Assembly (NCBI GenBank): GCA_030847615.1
Contig: JAUMIR010000003.1
Location: forward strand, 283,768,265 to 283,832,264
Origin: Gambelia wislizenii
Taxonomy: Eukaryota; Chordata; Lepidosauria; Squamata; Crotaphytidae
DNA: 64,000 nt
Direction of reading: 5' to 3'
The notes beneath the pieces are model-generated. The model was given only the letters and a program-made list of their open reading frames with translations. It had not been told where the DNA came from and did no database searches. The translations under genes were made by a program, and so were the position numbers. Shown here one piece after another: positions 12,280 to 23,813 of this stretch (its first letter is position 1; the number at the start of each line of letters is the position of its first letter).

Positions 12280-13145
12280 ATAGAATCGTAGAATTGTAGA
12301 GTTGGAAGAGACCACGGGGGCCATCCAGTCCAACCCCCTGCCATGCAGGAATACACAATCAAATAATAATAATAATAATATAATAAAATTTTATTTATAT
12401 CCCGCCCCTCTGCAAGCAATCGGGGCAGCTTACAATGATAAAATGGTAGACAGTATAAAACAACCCAAAATCCCTCCCTCCCCTTAAAACATTATTAAAT
12501 TAATGCAAGTTAAAATCAATACAAGTTAAAATCAATATGTGGTACCATATGCTAAATATCCTTTTAAGCAGGCAGCATCTGTTAGGAGATCCAAAAGGAA
12601 CCTCCAGAGGCTGGGGTTAGCTATTCCGGAACAGCCTGCCCGAAGAGAACCGTCTTGACAGCCTTTTTAAAGCTGTCTAATGATGTCAATAGGCGGATCT
12701 CGTCGGGCAGGCCGTTCCACAATTTGGGGGCGACAGCCGAGAAAGCCCTCTGGGAGGTAGTCGCCAGCCTAGGTCTTTGTGACTGCAACAAATTCCTCCC
12801 AGAGGACCGGAGAGCGCGGGGAGGATTATAAGGGAGAAGGCGGTCCCTGAGATATCCAGCCTCTGTCTATCCAGCCTCTGTTTAAAGACCTCTAAGGAAG
12901 GAGACCCCACCATGCTCCGAGGGAGTGTGTTTCACTGCCGAACAGCTCTTACTGTCAAAAAGTTCCTCCTAATGTTGAGGTGGAATCTCTGTTCCTGGAG
13001 CCTGCATCCATTGTTCCGTGTTCTAGTCTCTGGAGCAGCAGAAAACAAGCTTGCTCCATCCTCAATGTGATACCCCTTCAAATACTTAAACAGGGCTATC
13101 ATATTGCCCCTTAACCGTCTTTTTTCCAGGCTAAACATACATATC
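12280..13145 (-). mobile_element. CR1 LINE fragment split by L2 insertion
   Basis: Reverse-strand CR1 parts at 12280-12361 (3' UTR, GTTGGAAGAGACCACGGGGG) and 12862-13145 (coding end with [20 protein letters not shown]) are separated by an L2 copy. The CCAGCCTCTGT stretch occurs twice at the right junction. Confidence 0.85.
12363..12860 (-). mobile_element. L2-type LINE 3' end, nested in CR1
   Basis: Reversed (ATT)n tail, the CCCGCCCCTCTGCAAGC 3' UTR and the last coding part (RPRLATTSQ and PKLWNGLPDEIR equivalents) match the L2 at 23.6-24.08 kb closely. 5'-truncated. Confidence 0.88.
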
Positions 13146-13642
13146 AAGGAAGGTGGAAGCCAAACTTTCTCATGCTTTTTAGAAACACTTGTTTTGAATC
13201 ATTTTATTAAATCTCTTTCAATTTTATAGCATTCCTCTGGGATCCAGGTTCTGCCTGAAAACAGTACTGTTCAGTTGCTTTTTCCAACTATATATGAGGG
13301 AAGGTTAGATAGAACACTTCTTCCTGAAATGTTAGCTTTCCACACGCAGAGACTATTTCATGTTGGAGAGTTTCAGATTGTATTTCTGAATGCAGATTAC
13401 TGAACTGATAAACACTGTTGGGCAAACATGTAGCCTATATACATCAGCTTAGCTGAATGGCAGGTTGGTCTGCAGTTTTTGTGATTGCAATCTACCCTTT
13501 TCAGCTTTGATAGTATAATTTTAAGTAAAGACTAGCTATGAATTTCAACTCAGTCCAATGAACACATACAAAAAATAATGCATGCACTACAAAACTTAAT
13601 GTATTTCATAACTCATTTTTGTTACTAATTCATTTTGAAATA

Positions 13643-13853
13643 TAGTCGGCCCTCAATATCCATGGGTTCTGCATCCACAGATTCAACCAATCACGGCTTG
13701 AAAATATTTGGATGGGGAGGAATTCCAAAAAGCAAACCTTGCTGTTTGCCATTTTATTGTGCCGATGTATATAATGGGACTTGAACATCAATGGATTTTC
13801 GTATCCACAGGGGCTCCTGGAACCAAACCCCAGTGGATACTGAGAGCCCACTG
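13643..13853. mobile_element. Pogo/Tigger-like MITE
   Basis: Inverted ends TAGTCGGCCCTCAATATCC and GGATACTGAGAGCCCACTG with TA on both sides. It lies in the GART-like intron just before the exon at 14053. Confidence 0.72.
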
Positions 13854-13941
13854 TATAGCAACTCCTCCAGGTTTTGAAGACGAAAGCCATTATAAACTAG
13901 AGTAACTCTCATTATTGCTTAACACAGAGATACAATGTCAC

Positions 13942-14053
13942 CTGCAGAATTTCTTGTGCTGCTTTGCAAGCTTCTTTTCTGTTTGACGCAAGAATAATTT
14001 CTTTACTAGGACCAAAGCCACTAGGTTTTACCACCAATGCAGGAAAATCTGCA
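13942..14053 (-). CDS. GART-like: GART-like gene, coding exon 4 (residues 139-176)
   Basis: A 112-nt exon with acceptor AG at 14055-14054 and donor GT at 13941-13940. The split codon joins in phase 2 and the exon ends in phase 0. It contains the ATP-grasp strand ADFPALVVK, whose lysine is kept. The glycine-rich loop that follows, normally GLAAGKGV in GARS, reads GFGPSKEI here, which should impair ATP binding. The exon end EACKAAQEILQ is family-like. Confidence 0.88.
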
Positions 14054-14454
14054 CTTAAAATTAAAATATAACAGGTTACAGAAAAATCACTGCAAAATTT
14101 CCTCTCTTTAAAGCAAAGTCTAGAATGATGCATTTGACAGAAGTATGTTTATCTAACCACTATCTGTCTCTAATCTCCCACCCCTAAACCATTCCAGTTC
14201 TGACCCCTTCCCCCTTACCTGCATTTGCTAGCTAAACGCGTTTCAAAATGGAAGGTTATAGGCAGGTGTGTTTGAAGAAAAGCTACACAGGGCTGCTTTT
14301 TAAATGTACAGAGCCAGTTTTCCACAGTGTTTTTTTATGTTCTCTACATATGATTTTGATTTCCTTCCGTTTCCCAAAGATACTTTCACACCAGTGCACA
14401 CAGTCACTTTGGGACATGCATGAATGTTAAGGTTTTTATCTCATCTTATCTCTT

Positions 14455-14600
14455 ATCTTCTGCTGGGTTTTCTGCAACCGGACTTGTTTATCTTGGACTG
14501 GCCTTTTTAGTCATCAGTGCGCTTGCAGAAAGCAGGGGATGAGTCCTTCCTGAATTTTCGTTTGGGAAGAAAAGCCAGAGAGAGATCTCTTATCTTCTAG
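14455..14600 (+). mobile_element. 3' end of zinc-finger-tailed LINE
   Basis: Matches the terminal part of the LINE at 28770-30715: CAACCGGACTTGTTTATC, CTTTTTAGTCATCAGTGCGC, and the 3' end GAAAAGCCAGAGAGAGA. Confidence 0.75.
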
Positions 14601-14718
14601 GACATGACTGTGAATCATGTGGGCCTCTAGATATTGTTAGGTATCACTCATCATCCTTCCTCATTTGTTATCCTGGCTAGGGCTGATGGCAATCTGACAT
14701 GTAAAACATTTTAAGAGA

Positions 14719-14840
14719 GCCAGCATGGCACAGTGGTTTGAGTGTTGGACTATGACTCTGGAGACCAGGGTTCAAATCCCAGCTCAACCATGAAAATCCA
14801 CTGGGCAAGTCATACACTCTCAGCCTCAGAAATAACCCTG
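14719..14840 (+). mobile_element. tRNA-derived SINE, MIR-like
   Basis: Shows an A-box-like TGGCACAGTGGTTTGAG and a B box GGTTCAAATCC about 40 bases on, then GGGCAAGTCATACACTCTCA, the order seen in MIR/CORE-SINE elements. It has no acceptor-stem pairing, so it is not a tRNA gene. Confidence 0.65.
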
Positions 14841-14849
14841 AGACCCAGC

Positions 14850-14985
14850 TACACAGGAGAATTAATTTGGGACATATCTTGTTATGGCCCTTTCACTCCA
14901 GTCCCCATTTGTTCCCACAATTTTGTTCAGAATTGGTTTATCTGAAAAAGTAGTGATTTTGCAGTTCACACAGGGGGGAAGGGAG

Positions 14986-15031
<46 letters not shown>

Positions 15032-16115
15032 AGAGAGAGATGGAAAGAGGCAGGCAGCAAGGGAGAACACACATGCATAAACGGAGAGACATGGAGAGGC
15101 AGGGGGTATACACACACATACGCACACACGGAGAGGGATGAAGAGAGGCAGGCACAGGGGTGAAACATGCACACATGGAGAGGGATGGAGAGAGGCAGGC
15201 GGCAGAGGGTAAACACACATACACACACAGAGAGAGACGGAAAGAGGCCGGGGGATCCAGGCAAAACTCAGAGCAGGGCACAAGGGGACTGCCACGCAAC
15301 CGCATGTTCTGGAGGGGCATGAGGCATGTTGGAAGTGACACAGCCCCTGTGCGACTCTGGAGGGTGGCGGGGAGAGCGACATGAGCCTCGGTGAGCTCCA
15401 GCTGTGGGAAGGGCACAGGGGAAGCAGCTATGACCACAGCACGATCCGGCAGGAGCGTAGGGGCGGCACAAGCCTCTGCTTGTCCAGGCGCCGCCAGAGG
15501 AGTGGGGAGCTTAGCTGAGTCCCAAATTGCAGGACCCTCCCAGGTTCAACAGGATAGCTGTCCCCTTGGGAGGGGAGGCTGGCTCCGTCTTCTGCATGAC
15601 ATCCCTTCAGATACTTTAGAGATGACTGTTGCAGCCTAGGCCAGCCTGAAAGCAAGCCAGCAAGCAGCCGGGTGATTGGGGATGGGGACAAGAGCAATGG
15701 GGTTGCCCAGCCTGGGCTAGAAGTGGCAGTGAGGAGGAGGAGGAGGGAGAGGAGCCCAGCTCCGGGCTTCGGAAGTGGTGGCAGACCTGACGCAGGGCCA
15801 TTCAACAATGGTGGATCCTGAATTGCAAGGCATCCCTTGCAAGCCCTCCAACGTCCGACCAATAACAATTCAGCTCTGCTGTGTGCCCCTTTTCTGGGAT
15901 GGTTGCTGATTGATCACACAACCAATAGTTCAGTTTTCCCCGGACTTTTCAAAAAAAGATCGGGGAAAATAGAGGGATGGAAAGTTATGGATTGGGGGGG
16001 GGTTGCTTCCCACCCTTCCGAATAGCATGAGTGTGGCCCACCAAACGTGAGGACCAATGGGATTCTTCCCAAATTCTTCCCGGATATTTTTTGCTGTGTA
16101 ATCAGCCTCCATGAT
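14850..16115. mobile_element. Probable non-autonomous DNA transposon, GC-rich core
   Basis: The imperfect inverted ends are ACCCAGCTACACAGGAG with ATTTGGGAC on the left and AATTCTTCCCGG with GCTGTGTAATCAGCC on the right. The interior has a (CA)n(GA)n tract and GC-rich sequence without a convincing gene. Assignment rests on termini only. Confidence 0.4.
14989..15041. repeat. (CA)n(GA)n microsatellite
   Basis: About 20 CA units followed by GA units. Long frames across it on either strand are artefacts of the repeat. Confidence 0.95.
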
Positions 16116-16560
16116 AGCTTCACGTTACCGTTGCCGTAAGATGGAAATTACTTGAAGGCATACAACAAAGATATTTTAAGAGGCATTTTTCAAGTTCTGT
16201 GCTTGAAAGCTTTACATTTTTCCTTTAAAAAAAGCAATAGAAAATAACATAAAATGCAACTAGTTAGATTTTCAAAACTGAATTCTTAGGATTTCTCATT
16301 AATAATCAATTATAGCAGGACTTCTATAAAAATGTTAACATTATCAAAAGTGGTTGTATATAAACCTGATTATTTGCCCATGAAAGAAAATGTAAAGATG
16401 TGTCTGAAAAGGAAGCAACCTTATTTGCATTCTGAGCATCTTAACTGGCTCCTTCTAGGGTTATTACATAATTAGAGACCCAATACAAACAACAATCTAT
16501 TATCTCAAAATCTAAAGACTAGTCAGCTATTCACAAACTGACAGATAAAATAATACTTAC

Positions 16561-16735
16561 TTGTTAATAAAGGTGCAAGCTTCTTGAGAACTGGAAAATG
16601 CCTTCCATCTTGCTGTGGGAATCTCATGTTGATCAAGAAAGACTTTACAAAAATGTCTGTTTGTTCCCAGTTGTGCCACCCTGGCTGTGGGGCCAAAACA
16701 TCTAACTCCAGCTGTTACCAAGTCATCAACAATTC
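16561..16735 (-). CDS. GART-like: GART-like gene, coding exon 3 (residues 81-139)
   Basis: A 175-nt exon with acceptor AG at 16737-16736 and donor GT at 16560-16559, in phase 1 and out phase 2. The start GIVDDLVTAGVRCFGPTA matches the GARS family closely. After it, the normally conserved AEAAQLE-SK-FAKEFM stretch is altered (ARVAQLGTNRHFCKVFL). The later HEIPTARWKAF is again family-like. There are no stops or indels. Confidence 0.9.
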
Positions 16736-17519
16736 CTAGCAATGAAACACTGCAAAGTTCAAACTAACTTCTCACACAATGTTACATCTTAAGTATTGAT
16801 TTTTCCACATCTCAATATAGAGATAATAAAGCTGGCAAAAGATCAATTAAAATTATCAGAACGCAGCCTATCAGTTTGAAGGAAGACTTAATGATCATAC
16901 CACCCTCAACTCTCTTAAAACTATTTGTCATGTAATAATTAAATTAGAACATGGATACCTAATAACACAGCTTAGAATGAAGAAGACTACTTCTGATTAC
17001 CAAATACCTGGGAGAAACAGGTAACTATCTCTAGCACCCTCTTCTTGTGAGTTTTTCAGGAGAAACAGGGTGCCCATCCTTAACATCACACTGGTTTTCA
17101 CTCAGGTCTAGCAAGACAATTTCTATGGCATGTTCTTAGGTATTATGGACCAGCCTTCTGACCATGCTGACTGGGGATGATGGGAATTGTAGTCCAACAA
17201 TTTTGGGGGGGGTGCTCCTTTGGTCAAGGCTGTTATGGGCATATGACTAACTCCTTGCAGAAATATCAGGAACAGCTCTCTCTAGAGTTCCTGAACAGCA
17301 GACAACAGGCTGGTGCTAGTTGTAAAAAACTAAGGCATAAAACAAATTGCTAACCCTAACTAGAATGGACGCAATCAATCAATTGGAACTTGGTAACGCA
17401 ACACTTATGTAAGCTGAATTGACTGAATGGGTCTACTTTAGTTGGGACTAACAACTGAATTTATACTTCAATCAACTTCTACTTGTTTTATGCTCCATTC
17501 AGTGCAATGTTCTAAAACT

Positions 17520-18060
17520 GGGTTCCTCATCCAGTGTTGTATAAATTGTTAAGGAAAATGCAACATGGGACATACAGTGAAAGAAATAAAATATGTATGT
17601 GAAAGTCACAATGACTAAGCAAGAGCAATTATGAAGCTACACAGGTGAAACTGCTAATGTAATCTAGAAGGCCTGAGAGCCAAGGACAGAGGTACTGAAT
17701 GCAGATTGGAAACACCTGAGAATCATTAAGTGTACAAGGTGAAATGTTGAAATACATGGGTTGGTCTTAAGCATGGGTGGAACTATGTGGACCAATCAGA
17801 ATGGAAGTACACACCCACTGGGTGGAAACTAACTAGTGGGTGGTGATAAACAATGGCTATAAAATTGCAATGTTTGCCAGTGTAGTGTTGTGGTGGAGTA
17901 GAGGTGGTGTAGTGTATAGAGATTGTGATTTGTTGACCATATAGTATATTTATATAGAAGAATAAAGTAGGTTTTATATAAAACTACTGAGTTGCCTGAG
18001 TGGATCCTGGAGACGTTTTGGAGACACCTGGAGAAGAGTGAGAAGGCTTGGAGAGTTTGT
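17520..18060 (+). mobile_element. Possible solo LTR, boundaries approximate
   Basis: A promoter-like order sits inside an intron: ACCAATCAGA near 17793, GGCTATAAAATTG near 17857, then AATAAAG near 17961 and a T-rich stretch. This spacing is typical of a retroviral-type LTR. No internal region, primer site or target duplication was found. Other explanations are open. Confidence 0.35.
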
Positions 18061-18290
18061 CAGGATCTTCAGCCTATTCTCTGAAACTCTGCTGCTTTGA
18101 AGGAAAGCATTAACCACTGATCTAAGCTGGTCAGCTCTGCTGCATAACAAGGTGGTGAGTTTGAGCCAGAGGTGAAGAGCTACAACTCCCATCATCCCTG
18201 ACATAAATAACATCTCTGCTACCTAAAAATGGGTTTTAATTTTAAAGCTAGAATCAAGTTTTTTTTCTTTCAAAGCTGATCTAACCTTAC

Positions 18291-18386
18291 CAGCTGCAAG
18301 CATTGCTTCTGGTCCAGCAATCACAAGTCCAATGTTATGATCTTTGCAGAACTGGGCAAGAATAGTATGGTTGCTAATTAAAACAG
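18291..18386 (-). CDS. GART-like: GART-like gene, coding exon 2 (residues 49-80)
   Basis: A 96-nt exon with acceptor AG at 18388-18387 and donor GT at 18290-18289. It enters and leaves in phase 1. It encodes a segment containing LAQFCKDHNIGLVIAGPEA and ending LAAG, the part of GARS preceding its conserved GIV segment. The GPEA turn of the family is kept; the next residues read MLAAG where PLAAG is usual. The exon lies just left of the large L2 insertion, which therefore sits in the intron upstream of it. Confidence 0.9.
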
Positions 18387-18567
18387 CTGAAATGAATGAT
18401 AAAGAGAAATGGTTAACACCTGGATCCTAAACATCTTACATATTATTCTTGTATCACTGCTAAAGAGAAAGAACCATACAGTCAGTCAATCAATCAATCA
18501 ATCAGTAGGAAGGCTAATTTCAAAAATTTAAATAGATACCTAGTGTCAGATTGTACTAAGGCAGAGG

Positions 18568-18740
18568 AATTATAGAGACAGAAAGGACCACAAGGGCCAT
18601 CTAGTCTAACCACATGCCATGCAGGAACAGACAACTACAGCGTTCCTGAGAGATAGTAATCCAGCCTCTCTTTAAAGACCTTCAAAAAAAGCATTAACCA
18701 CCTTCTAGGGCAGTTTAACGTATGTCAACCATCTCTTAAC
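18568..18740 (-). mobile_element. CR1 fragment, left part, split by L2 insertion
   Basis: Reverse CR1 3' UTR (GGACCACAAGGGCCATCTAG) and coding end, running to CTCTTAAC at 18740. Its continuation lies at 24083, past the L2 insertion. Confidence 0.8.
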
Positions 18741-20766
18741 TTCAAGCGGGGGGGTGGAGAGTGAGTGAGTGTTTGCCCTCTCCCTCCTCCCTAGGAACAC
18801 CTGGCCTCTGAGTGCCTTGAAAGCCAGCTCCAGCCAGACCATCGGCAGCAGCAGCAGCAGCAGCAGTAGCAGTGTGGCTTCAAGCGGGGGGGTGGAGAGT
18901 GAGTGAGTGTTTGCCCTCTCCCTCCTCCCTAGGAACACCTGGCCTCTGAGTGCCTTGAAAGCCAGCTCCAGCCAGACCATCGGCAGCAGCAGCAGTAGCA
19001 GCAGCAGTGTGGCTTCAAGCGGGGGGGTGGAGAGTGAGTGAGTGTTTGCCCTCTCCCTCCTCCCTAGGAACACCTGGCCTCTGAGTGCCTTGAAAGCCAG
19101 CTCCAGCCAGACCATCGGCAGCAGCAGCAGCAGCAGCAACAGCGTGACTTCAAGCGGGGGGGGTGGAGAGTGAGTGAGTGTTTGCCCTCTCCCTCCTCCC
19201 TAGGAACACCTGGCCTCTGAGTGCCTTGAAAGCCAGCTCCAGCCAGACCATTGGCAGCAGCAGCAGTAGCAGCAGCAGTGTGGCTTCAAGCGGGGGGGTG
19301 GAGAGGGAGTGAGTGTTTGCCCTCTCCCTCCTCCCTAGGAACACCTGGCCTCTGAGTGCCTTGAAAGCCAGCTCCAGCCAGACCATCGGCAGCAGCAGCA
19401 GTAGCAGCAGCAGTGTGGCTTCAAGCGGGGGGGGGGGGTGGAGAGGGAGGGAGTGTTTGCCCTCTCCCTCCTCCCTAGGAACACCTGGCCTCTGAGTGCC
19501 TTGAAAGCCAGCTCCAGCCAGACCATCGGCAGCAGCAGCAGTAGCAGCAGCAGTGTGGCTTCAAGCGGGGGGTGGGGTGGAGAGGGAGTGAGTGTTTGCC
19601 CTCTCCCTCCTCCCTAGGAACACCTGGCCTCTGAGTGCCTTGAAAGCCAGCTCCAGCCAGACCATCGGCAGCAGCAGCAGTAGCAGCAGCAGTGTGGCTT
19701 CAAGCGGGGGGGGGTGGAGAGTGAGTGAGTGTTTGCCCTCTCCCTCCTCCCTAGGAACACCTGGCCTCTGAGTGCCTTGAAAGCCAGCTCCAGCCAGACC
19801 ATCGGCAGCAGCAGCAGCAGCAGTGTGGTTTCAAGCAGGGGGGTGGAGAGGGAGTGAGTGTTTGCCCTCTCCCTCCTCCCTAGGAACACCTGGCCTCTGA
19901 GTGCCTTGAAAGCCAGCTCCAGCCAGACCATCGGCAGCAGCAGCAGTAGCAGCAGCAGTGTGGCTTCAAGCGGGGGGGTGGAGAGTGAGTGAGTGTTTGC
20001 CCTCTCCCTCCTCCCTAGGAACCAGGACCGGTTTAAGGAATTTTGGGGCCCCCTGCAATGCTTTACTTTGGGGCCCCCATATGTTTATCTCAGATCAATG
20101 TAACCTAACCTATTCACCGTACAGGATGTTCAGATTATAGTAGGACCCCCGTATCCCTGGATTCATTATCCATGGGACACAAAACAGCACACCTACCATA
20201 GTCTTCCTAGAAAATGTGTCTTCCCTAGCCCTTTTCTAGGCCTTCCAAGGCAACTCTATGGTATTTTAAACCAGAAATCCCATTATTTTCATATTAAGGA
20301 GGCCAACACGGGGCCCTCTCTTGACCTCGGGGCCCCCTCTTGACCTCGGGGGCCCCTGCCAATGCTGATTTGGCAGACAGGTTAAACCGGCCCTGCTAGG
20401 AACACCTGGCCTCTGAGTGCCTTGAAAGCCAGCTCTAGCCAGACCATCGGCAGCAGCAGCAGCAGCAGTGTGGCTTCAAGCGGGGGGGTGGAGAGGGAGT
20501 GAGTGTTTGCCCTCTCCCTCCTCCCTAGGAACACCTGGCCTCTGAGTGCCTTGAAAGCCAGCTCCAGCCAGACCATCGGCGGCAGCAGCAGTAGCAGCAG
20601 CAGTGTGGCTTCAAGCGGGGGGGGGGGTGGAGAGTGAGTGAGTGTTTGCCCTCTCCCTCCTCCCTAGGAACACCTGGCCTCTGAGTGCCTTGAAAGCCAG
20701 CTCCAGCCAGACCATCGGCGGCAGCAGCAGCAGCAGCAGCAGCAGCAGCGTGGCTTCAAGCTGGGG
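18741..20766 (+). repeat. Tandem array of about 136-bp monomers (L2 5' UTR)
   Basis: Thirteen unit starts (TTCAAGCGGGG) occur at 18741, 18879, 19014, 19149, 19285, 19420, 19560, 19699, 19830, 19965, 20475, 20610 and 20755; the last unit is partial and the tenth is split by a hAT. Each unit has a G run, GTTTGCCCTCTCCCTCCTCC, GAACACCTGGCCTCTGAGTG and a (CAG)n tract. Units differ in G-run and CAG length. Frames read from either strand are repeat artefacts. Confidence 0.95.
20023..20395. mobile_element. hAT non-autonomous element in monomer array
   Basis: Starts CAGGACCGGTTTAAGG, ends TTAAACCGGCCCTG, and is flanked by a perfect 8-bp duplication CTAGGAAC (20015-20022 and 20396-20403). The interrupted monomer reads through if it is removed. 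It is longer than the copy at 38168. Confidence 0.92.
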
Positions 20767-23700
20767 GTGGAGAGTGAGTGCTCCTCCGTCTTACCTGAGA
20801 CCGGGAAGGAGGTGGGGGCAGCCATCGGAGTAGTGTTGGGGAATGGGAGATATGGCGGGAACAGAGCGAGCAAATGTTGCAAGAGAAGACGGGATCGCTG
20901 TTTGAAAGCTATCCCGTCTTCAGTTCCCTCTGCTGCCCAGAATGGCTTGGAGAGCAGACCAACCATTCCACAGAACCTCACTCTGCTCCTCTGCAATGCC
21001 AGGTCGGTGAGGAATAAGACTCATATCATCCAGGACCTTCTCTTGGATGAGGACGCCGACCTGGCTTGCTTCACGGAGACCTGGCTGGGAGAGGATAGTG
21101 CTGTCACATGGGCACAGGCCCTCCCAGCTGGGTACTCTGTTAGCGAGCAGGTGAGAGGAAGTGGGCGAGGGGGTGGAGTGGCTCTAGTCCATAAGAACCA
21201 CCTGACCTTGACCAGGATACCTATCCGGAACACAGCCCACTTCGAGTGTATATACCTAAGCCTGAAGACCAGGGATAGCATGGGGATTCTGCTAGTCTAT
21301 TGGCCACCCCGTTGTCTAGCAGACTCCCTAACCGAGCTGACACAGCTGGTCTCAGAGCTGCTGCTGGAGTCCCCCAGACTTCTGGTTTTGGGGGACTTCA
21401 ACATCCCGCTCGAGATCAGCTTAACAGGTGCGGCTCGGGAGTTCATGGAGACCATGACAAACATGGGCCTATCCCAATTGGTCAACGGGCCCACACATTG
21501 TGCAGGTCATACACTCGATGCGGTCTTTAGTTCGGATCAGGTATATCCGTGGGCGGAGGTAATCAGTACCTCTGCCTTGTCATGGACGGATCATTTTCTG
21601 GTCAAGATGGAACTTAGAGCCTACATCTGCCCCACCGGGGGTGGTGGACCCATTAAAATGGTCCGCCCTCGAAGGCTAATGGAACCTATGGGTTTCCAGA
21701 AAGCCTTAGAGGGCTTAATGGTTGGAAATGCCGGTGATCCTGTCGATGCTCTGGTTAATACGTGGAACACCGACCTTACCAGAGCTATCGACACGATTGC
21801 TCCCAAGCGTCCTTGCCAACCCGCTTCTAACCGTAGGCCATGGTATACACCTGAGCTTAGGGAAATGAAGCGGTTTGGACAACGACTAGAGCGCAGATGG
21901 CGGAAGACTCGACTCTTATCTGACAGAACTTGCCATAGGAACTTTCTTTGGTCCTATCGGGAGGCAGTGCGTGCAGCGCAAAGATCCTTCTCTTCTGCAC
22001 GTATTGCGTCTGCAGAGTCCCGTCCAGCAGAGCTGTTTAGGGTGGTGAGGGAGCTGGCGCAGGTGACCCCTGCGCCGAATCCCCTGCTTAACCCAACGAC
22101 TACCTGCTGTGATGCATTTAATAACTTCTTTGCAGATAAAATCTCTCAGATAAGAGCCGACCTAGATGCCACTATTGTAACAGAAACAATGGACGAGGTG
22201 TCCAGCAACTCTGCCGATGTAATTATAATGGATCAGCTGCAATCTGTGAGTACCGATGATGTGGACAAGCTCCTTGGTAGTGTGAGGAAGACAACCTGCC
22301 CCCTCGACCCTTGCCCGTCTTGGCTGGCCGTCCAGGGAGGGGATGCATTGCGGAAGTTCCTGGTGAGCATCATCACTGCATCCTTCAGGGAAGGATATAT
22401 TCCATCATGTTTAAAGGAGGCAGCTGTTAAGCCTATTCTGAAAAAACCTTCCCTGGACCCCCTGGCTATGAATAATTATAGGCCAGTCTCTTTATTACCA
22501 TTTTTGAGCAAGGTGATCGAGAGGGCAGTTGCTCTTCAACTCCAAGCTGTCTTGGATGAAACCGATTACCTAGACCCATTTCAAACTGGCTTCAGGACAG
22601 GCTTTGGGGTTGAGACTGCCATGGTTGCTTTGACCGACGATCTGCGTCTGAGCATTGACAGGGGTAATGTGATCCTGTTGGTGCTCCTAGACCTCTCAGC
22701 GGCTTTTGATACGATAGATCACAGCATTCTTCTGGATCGCCTGGGGGAGTTAGGCATCGGAGGCACTGCTTTGCAATGGTCCGGTCCTTCCTCTCGGGCA
22801 GGACCCAGAGAGTGCTGCTCGGGGACAGTAGCTCCAGTAAAAGGGAGCTCACCTGTGGAGTACCACAGGGTGCTATTCTGTCCCCGATGTTATTTAACAT
22901 CTATATGAAGCCGCTGGGTAAGATTATCCGGAGTTATGGAGCTGGGTGTTATCAGTACGCTGATGACACTCAGATCTATTTCTCCGTATCTCGTTCATCG
23001 GCCTTGAATTCTTACGGCATCTCTTCTCTCAATGAATGTCTTCGGGCAGTAATGGGCTGGATGAGGAAAAACAGATTGAGACTGAATCCTGACAAGACGG
23101 AGGTGCTCACGGTAGCGGCCCCGAAACCAAGAATCGAGTTGCAATCTCCAGTCCTGGATGGGGTCACACTCTCCTCCAGTGACTGTGTTCGCAGTCTAGG
23201 GGTGCTCCTTGACTCGTCGCTCCTGATGACAAATCAGGTAAATGCGACAGTCAGGAGCGCTTGTTTTCAGCTTCGGCTGATACGCCAGCTGCGCCCTTTT
23301 CTGGAAGTAAGGGATCTTAAGACCATTGTGCACGCGCTGGTAACCTCACGTCTGGATTTCTGTAATGCTCTCTACATGGGGCTACCCTTGTGCCTAGTTC
23401 GGAAATTACAGCTGGTACAAAATATGGCAGCCAGGCTAGTTTCTGGAACATCTAGTAGGGACCACATTACTCCAGTTCTGAGGTCCCTCCACTGGCTGGC
23501 TATCAGCTTCCGGGCCCAGTACAAGGTGTTGGTTATCACCTTTAAAGCCCTAAATGGCTTGGGCCCAAGCTATCTCAGGGACCGCCTTCTCCCTTATAAT
23601 CCTCCCCGCGCTCTCCGGTCCTCTGGGAGGAATTTGTTGCAGTCACAAAGACCTAGGCTGGCGACTACCTCCCAGAGGGCTTTCTCGGCTGTCGCCCCCA

Positions 23701-23813
23701 AATTGTGGAACGGCCTACCCGACGAGATCCGCCTATTGACATCATTAGACAGCTTTAAAAAGGCTGTCAAGACGGTTCTCTTCGGGCAGGCTTTTCCGGC
23801 TTTTCCGGAATAG
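20767..23813 (+). pseudogene. L2 endonuclease-reverse transcriptase frame, frameshifted
   Basis: Two overlapping frames (20767-22908 and 22776-23813) are one gene broken by a single missing base near 22780. The first holds the endonuclease and the first part of the polymerase palm. The second holds the YADD box, thumb and C-terminal region. It is otherwise well preserved, which suggests a fairly recent insertion. Confidence 0.85.

Noticed and set aside
14719..14800. tRNA gene
   Set aside because: A and B boxes are present but no cloverleaf; the sequence continues as a MIR-like SINE.
14862..15437. Overlapping long frames around 15 kb
   Set aside because: They read through a (CA)n(GA)n tract in several frames and have no family resemblance.
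18705..20576. Several minus-strand frames with repeated MVWLELAFKALRGQVFLGRR
   Set aside because: They are translations of the LINE monomer array; each repeat is non-coding 5' UTR and the frames vary with CAG and G-run length.
18741..20766. Regular array suggesting CRISPR or satellite
   Set aside because: Units are contiguous with no unique spacers, and the array is bracketed together with a LINE by one target duplication.
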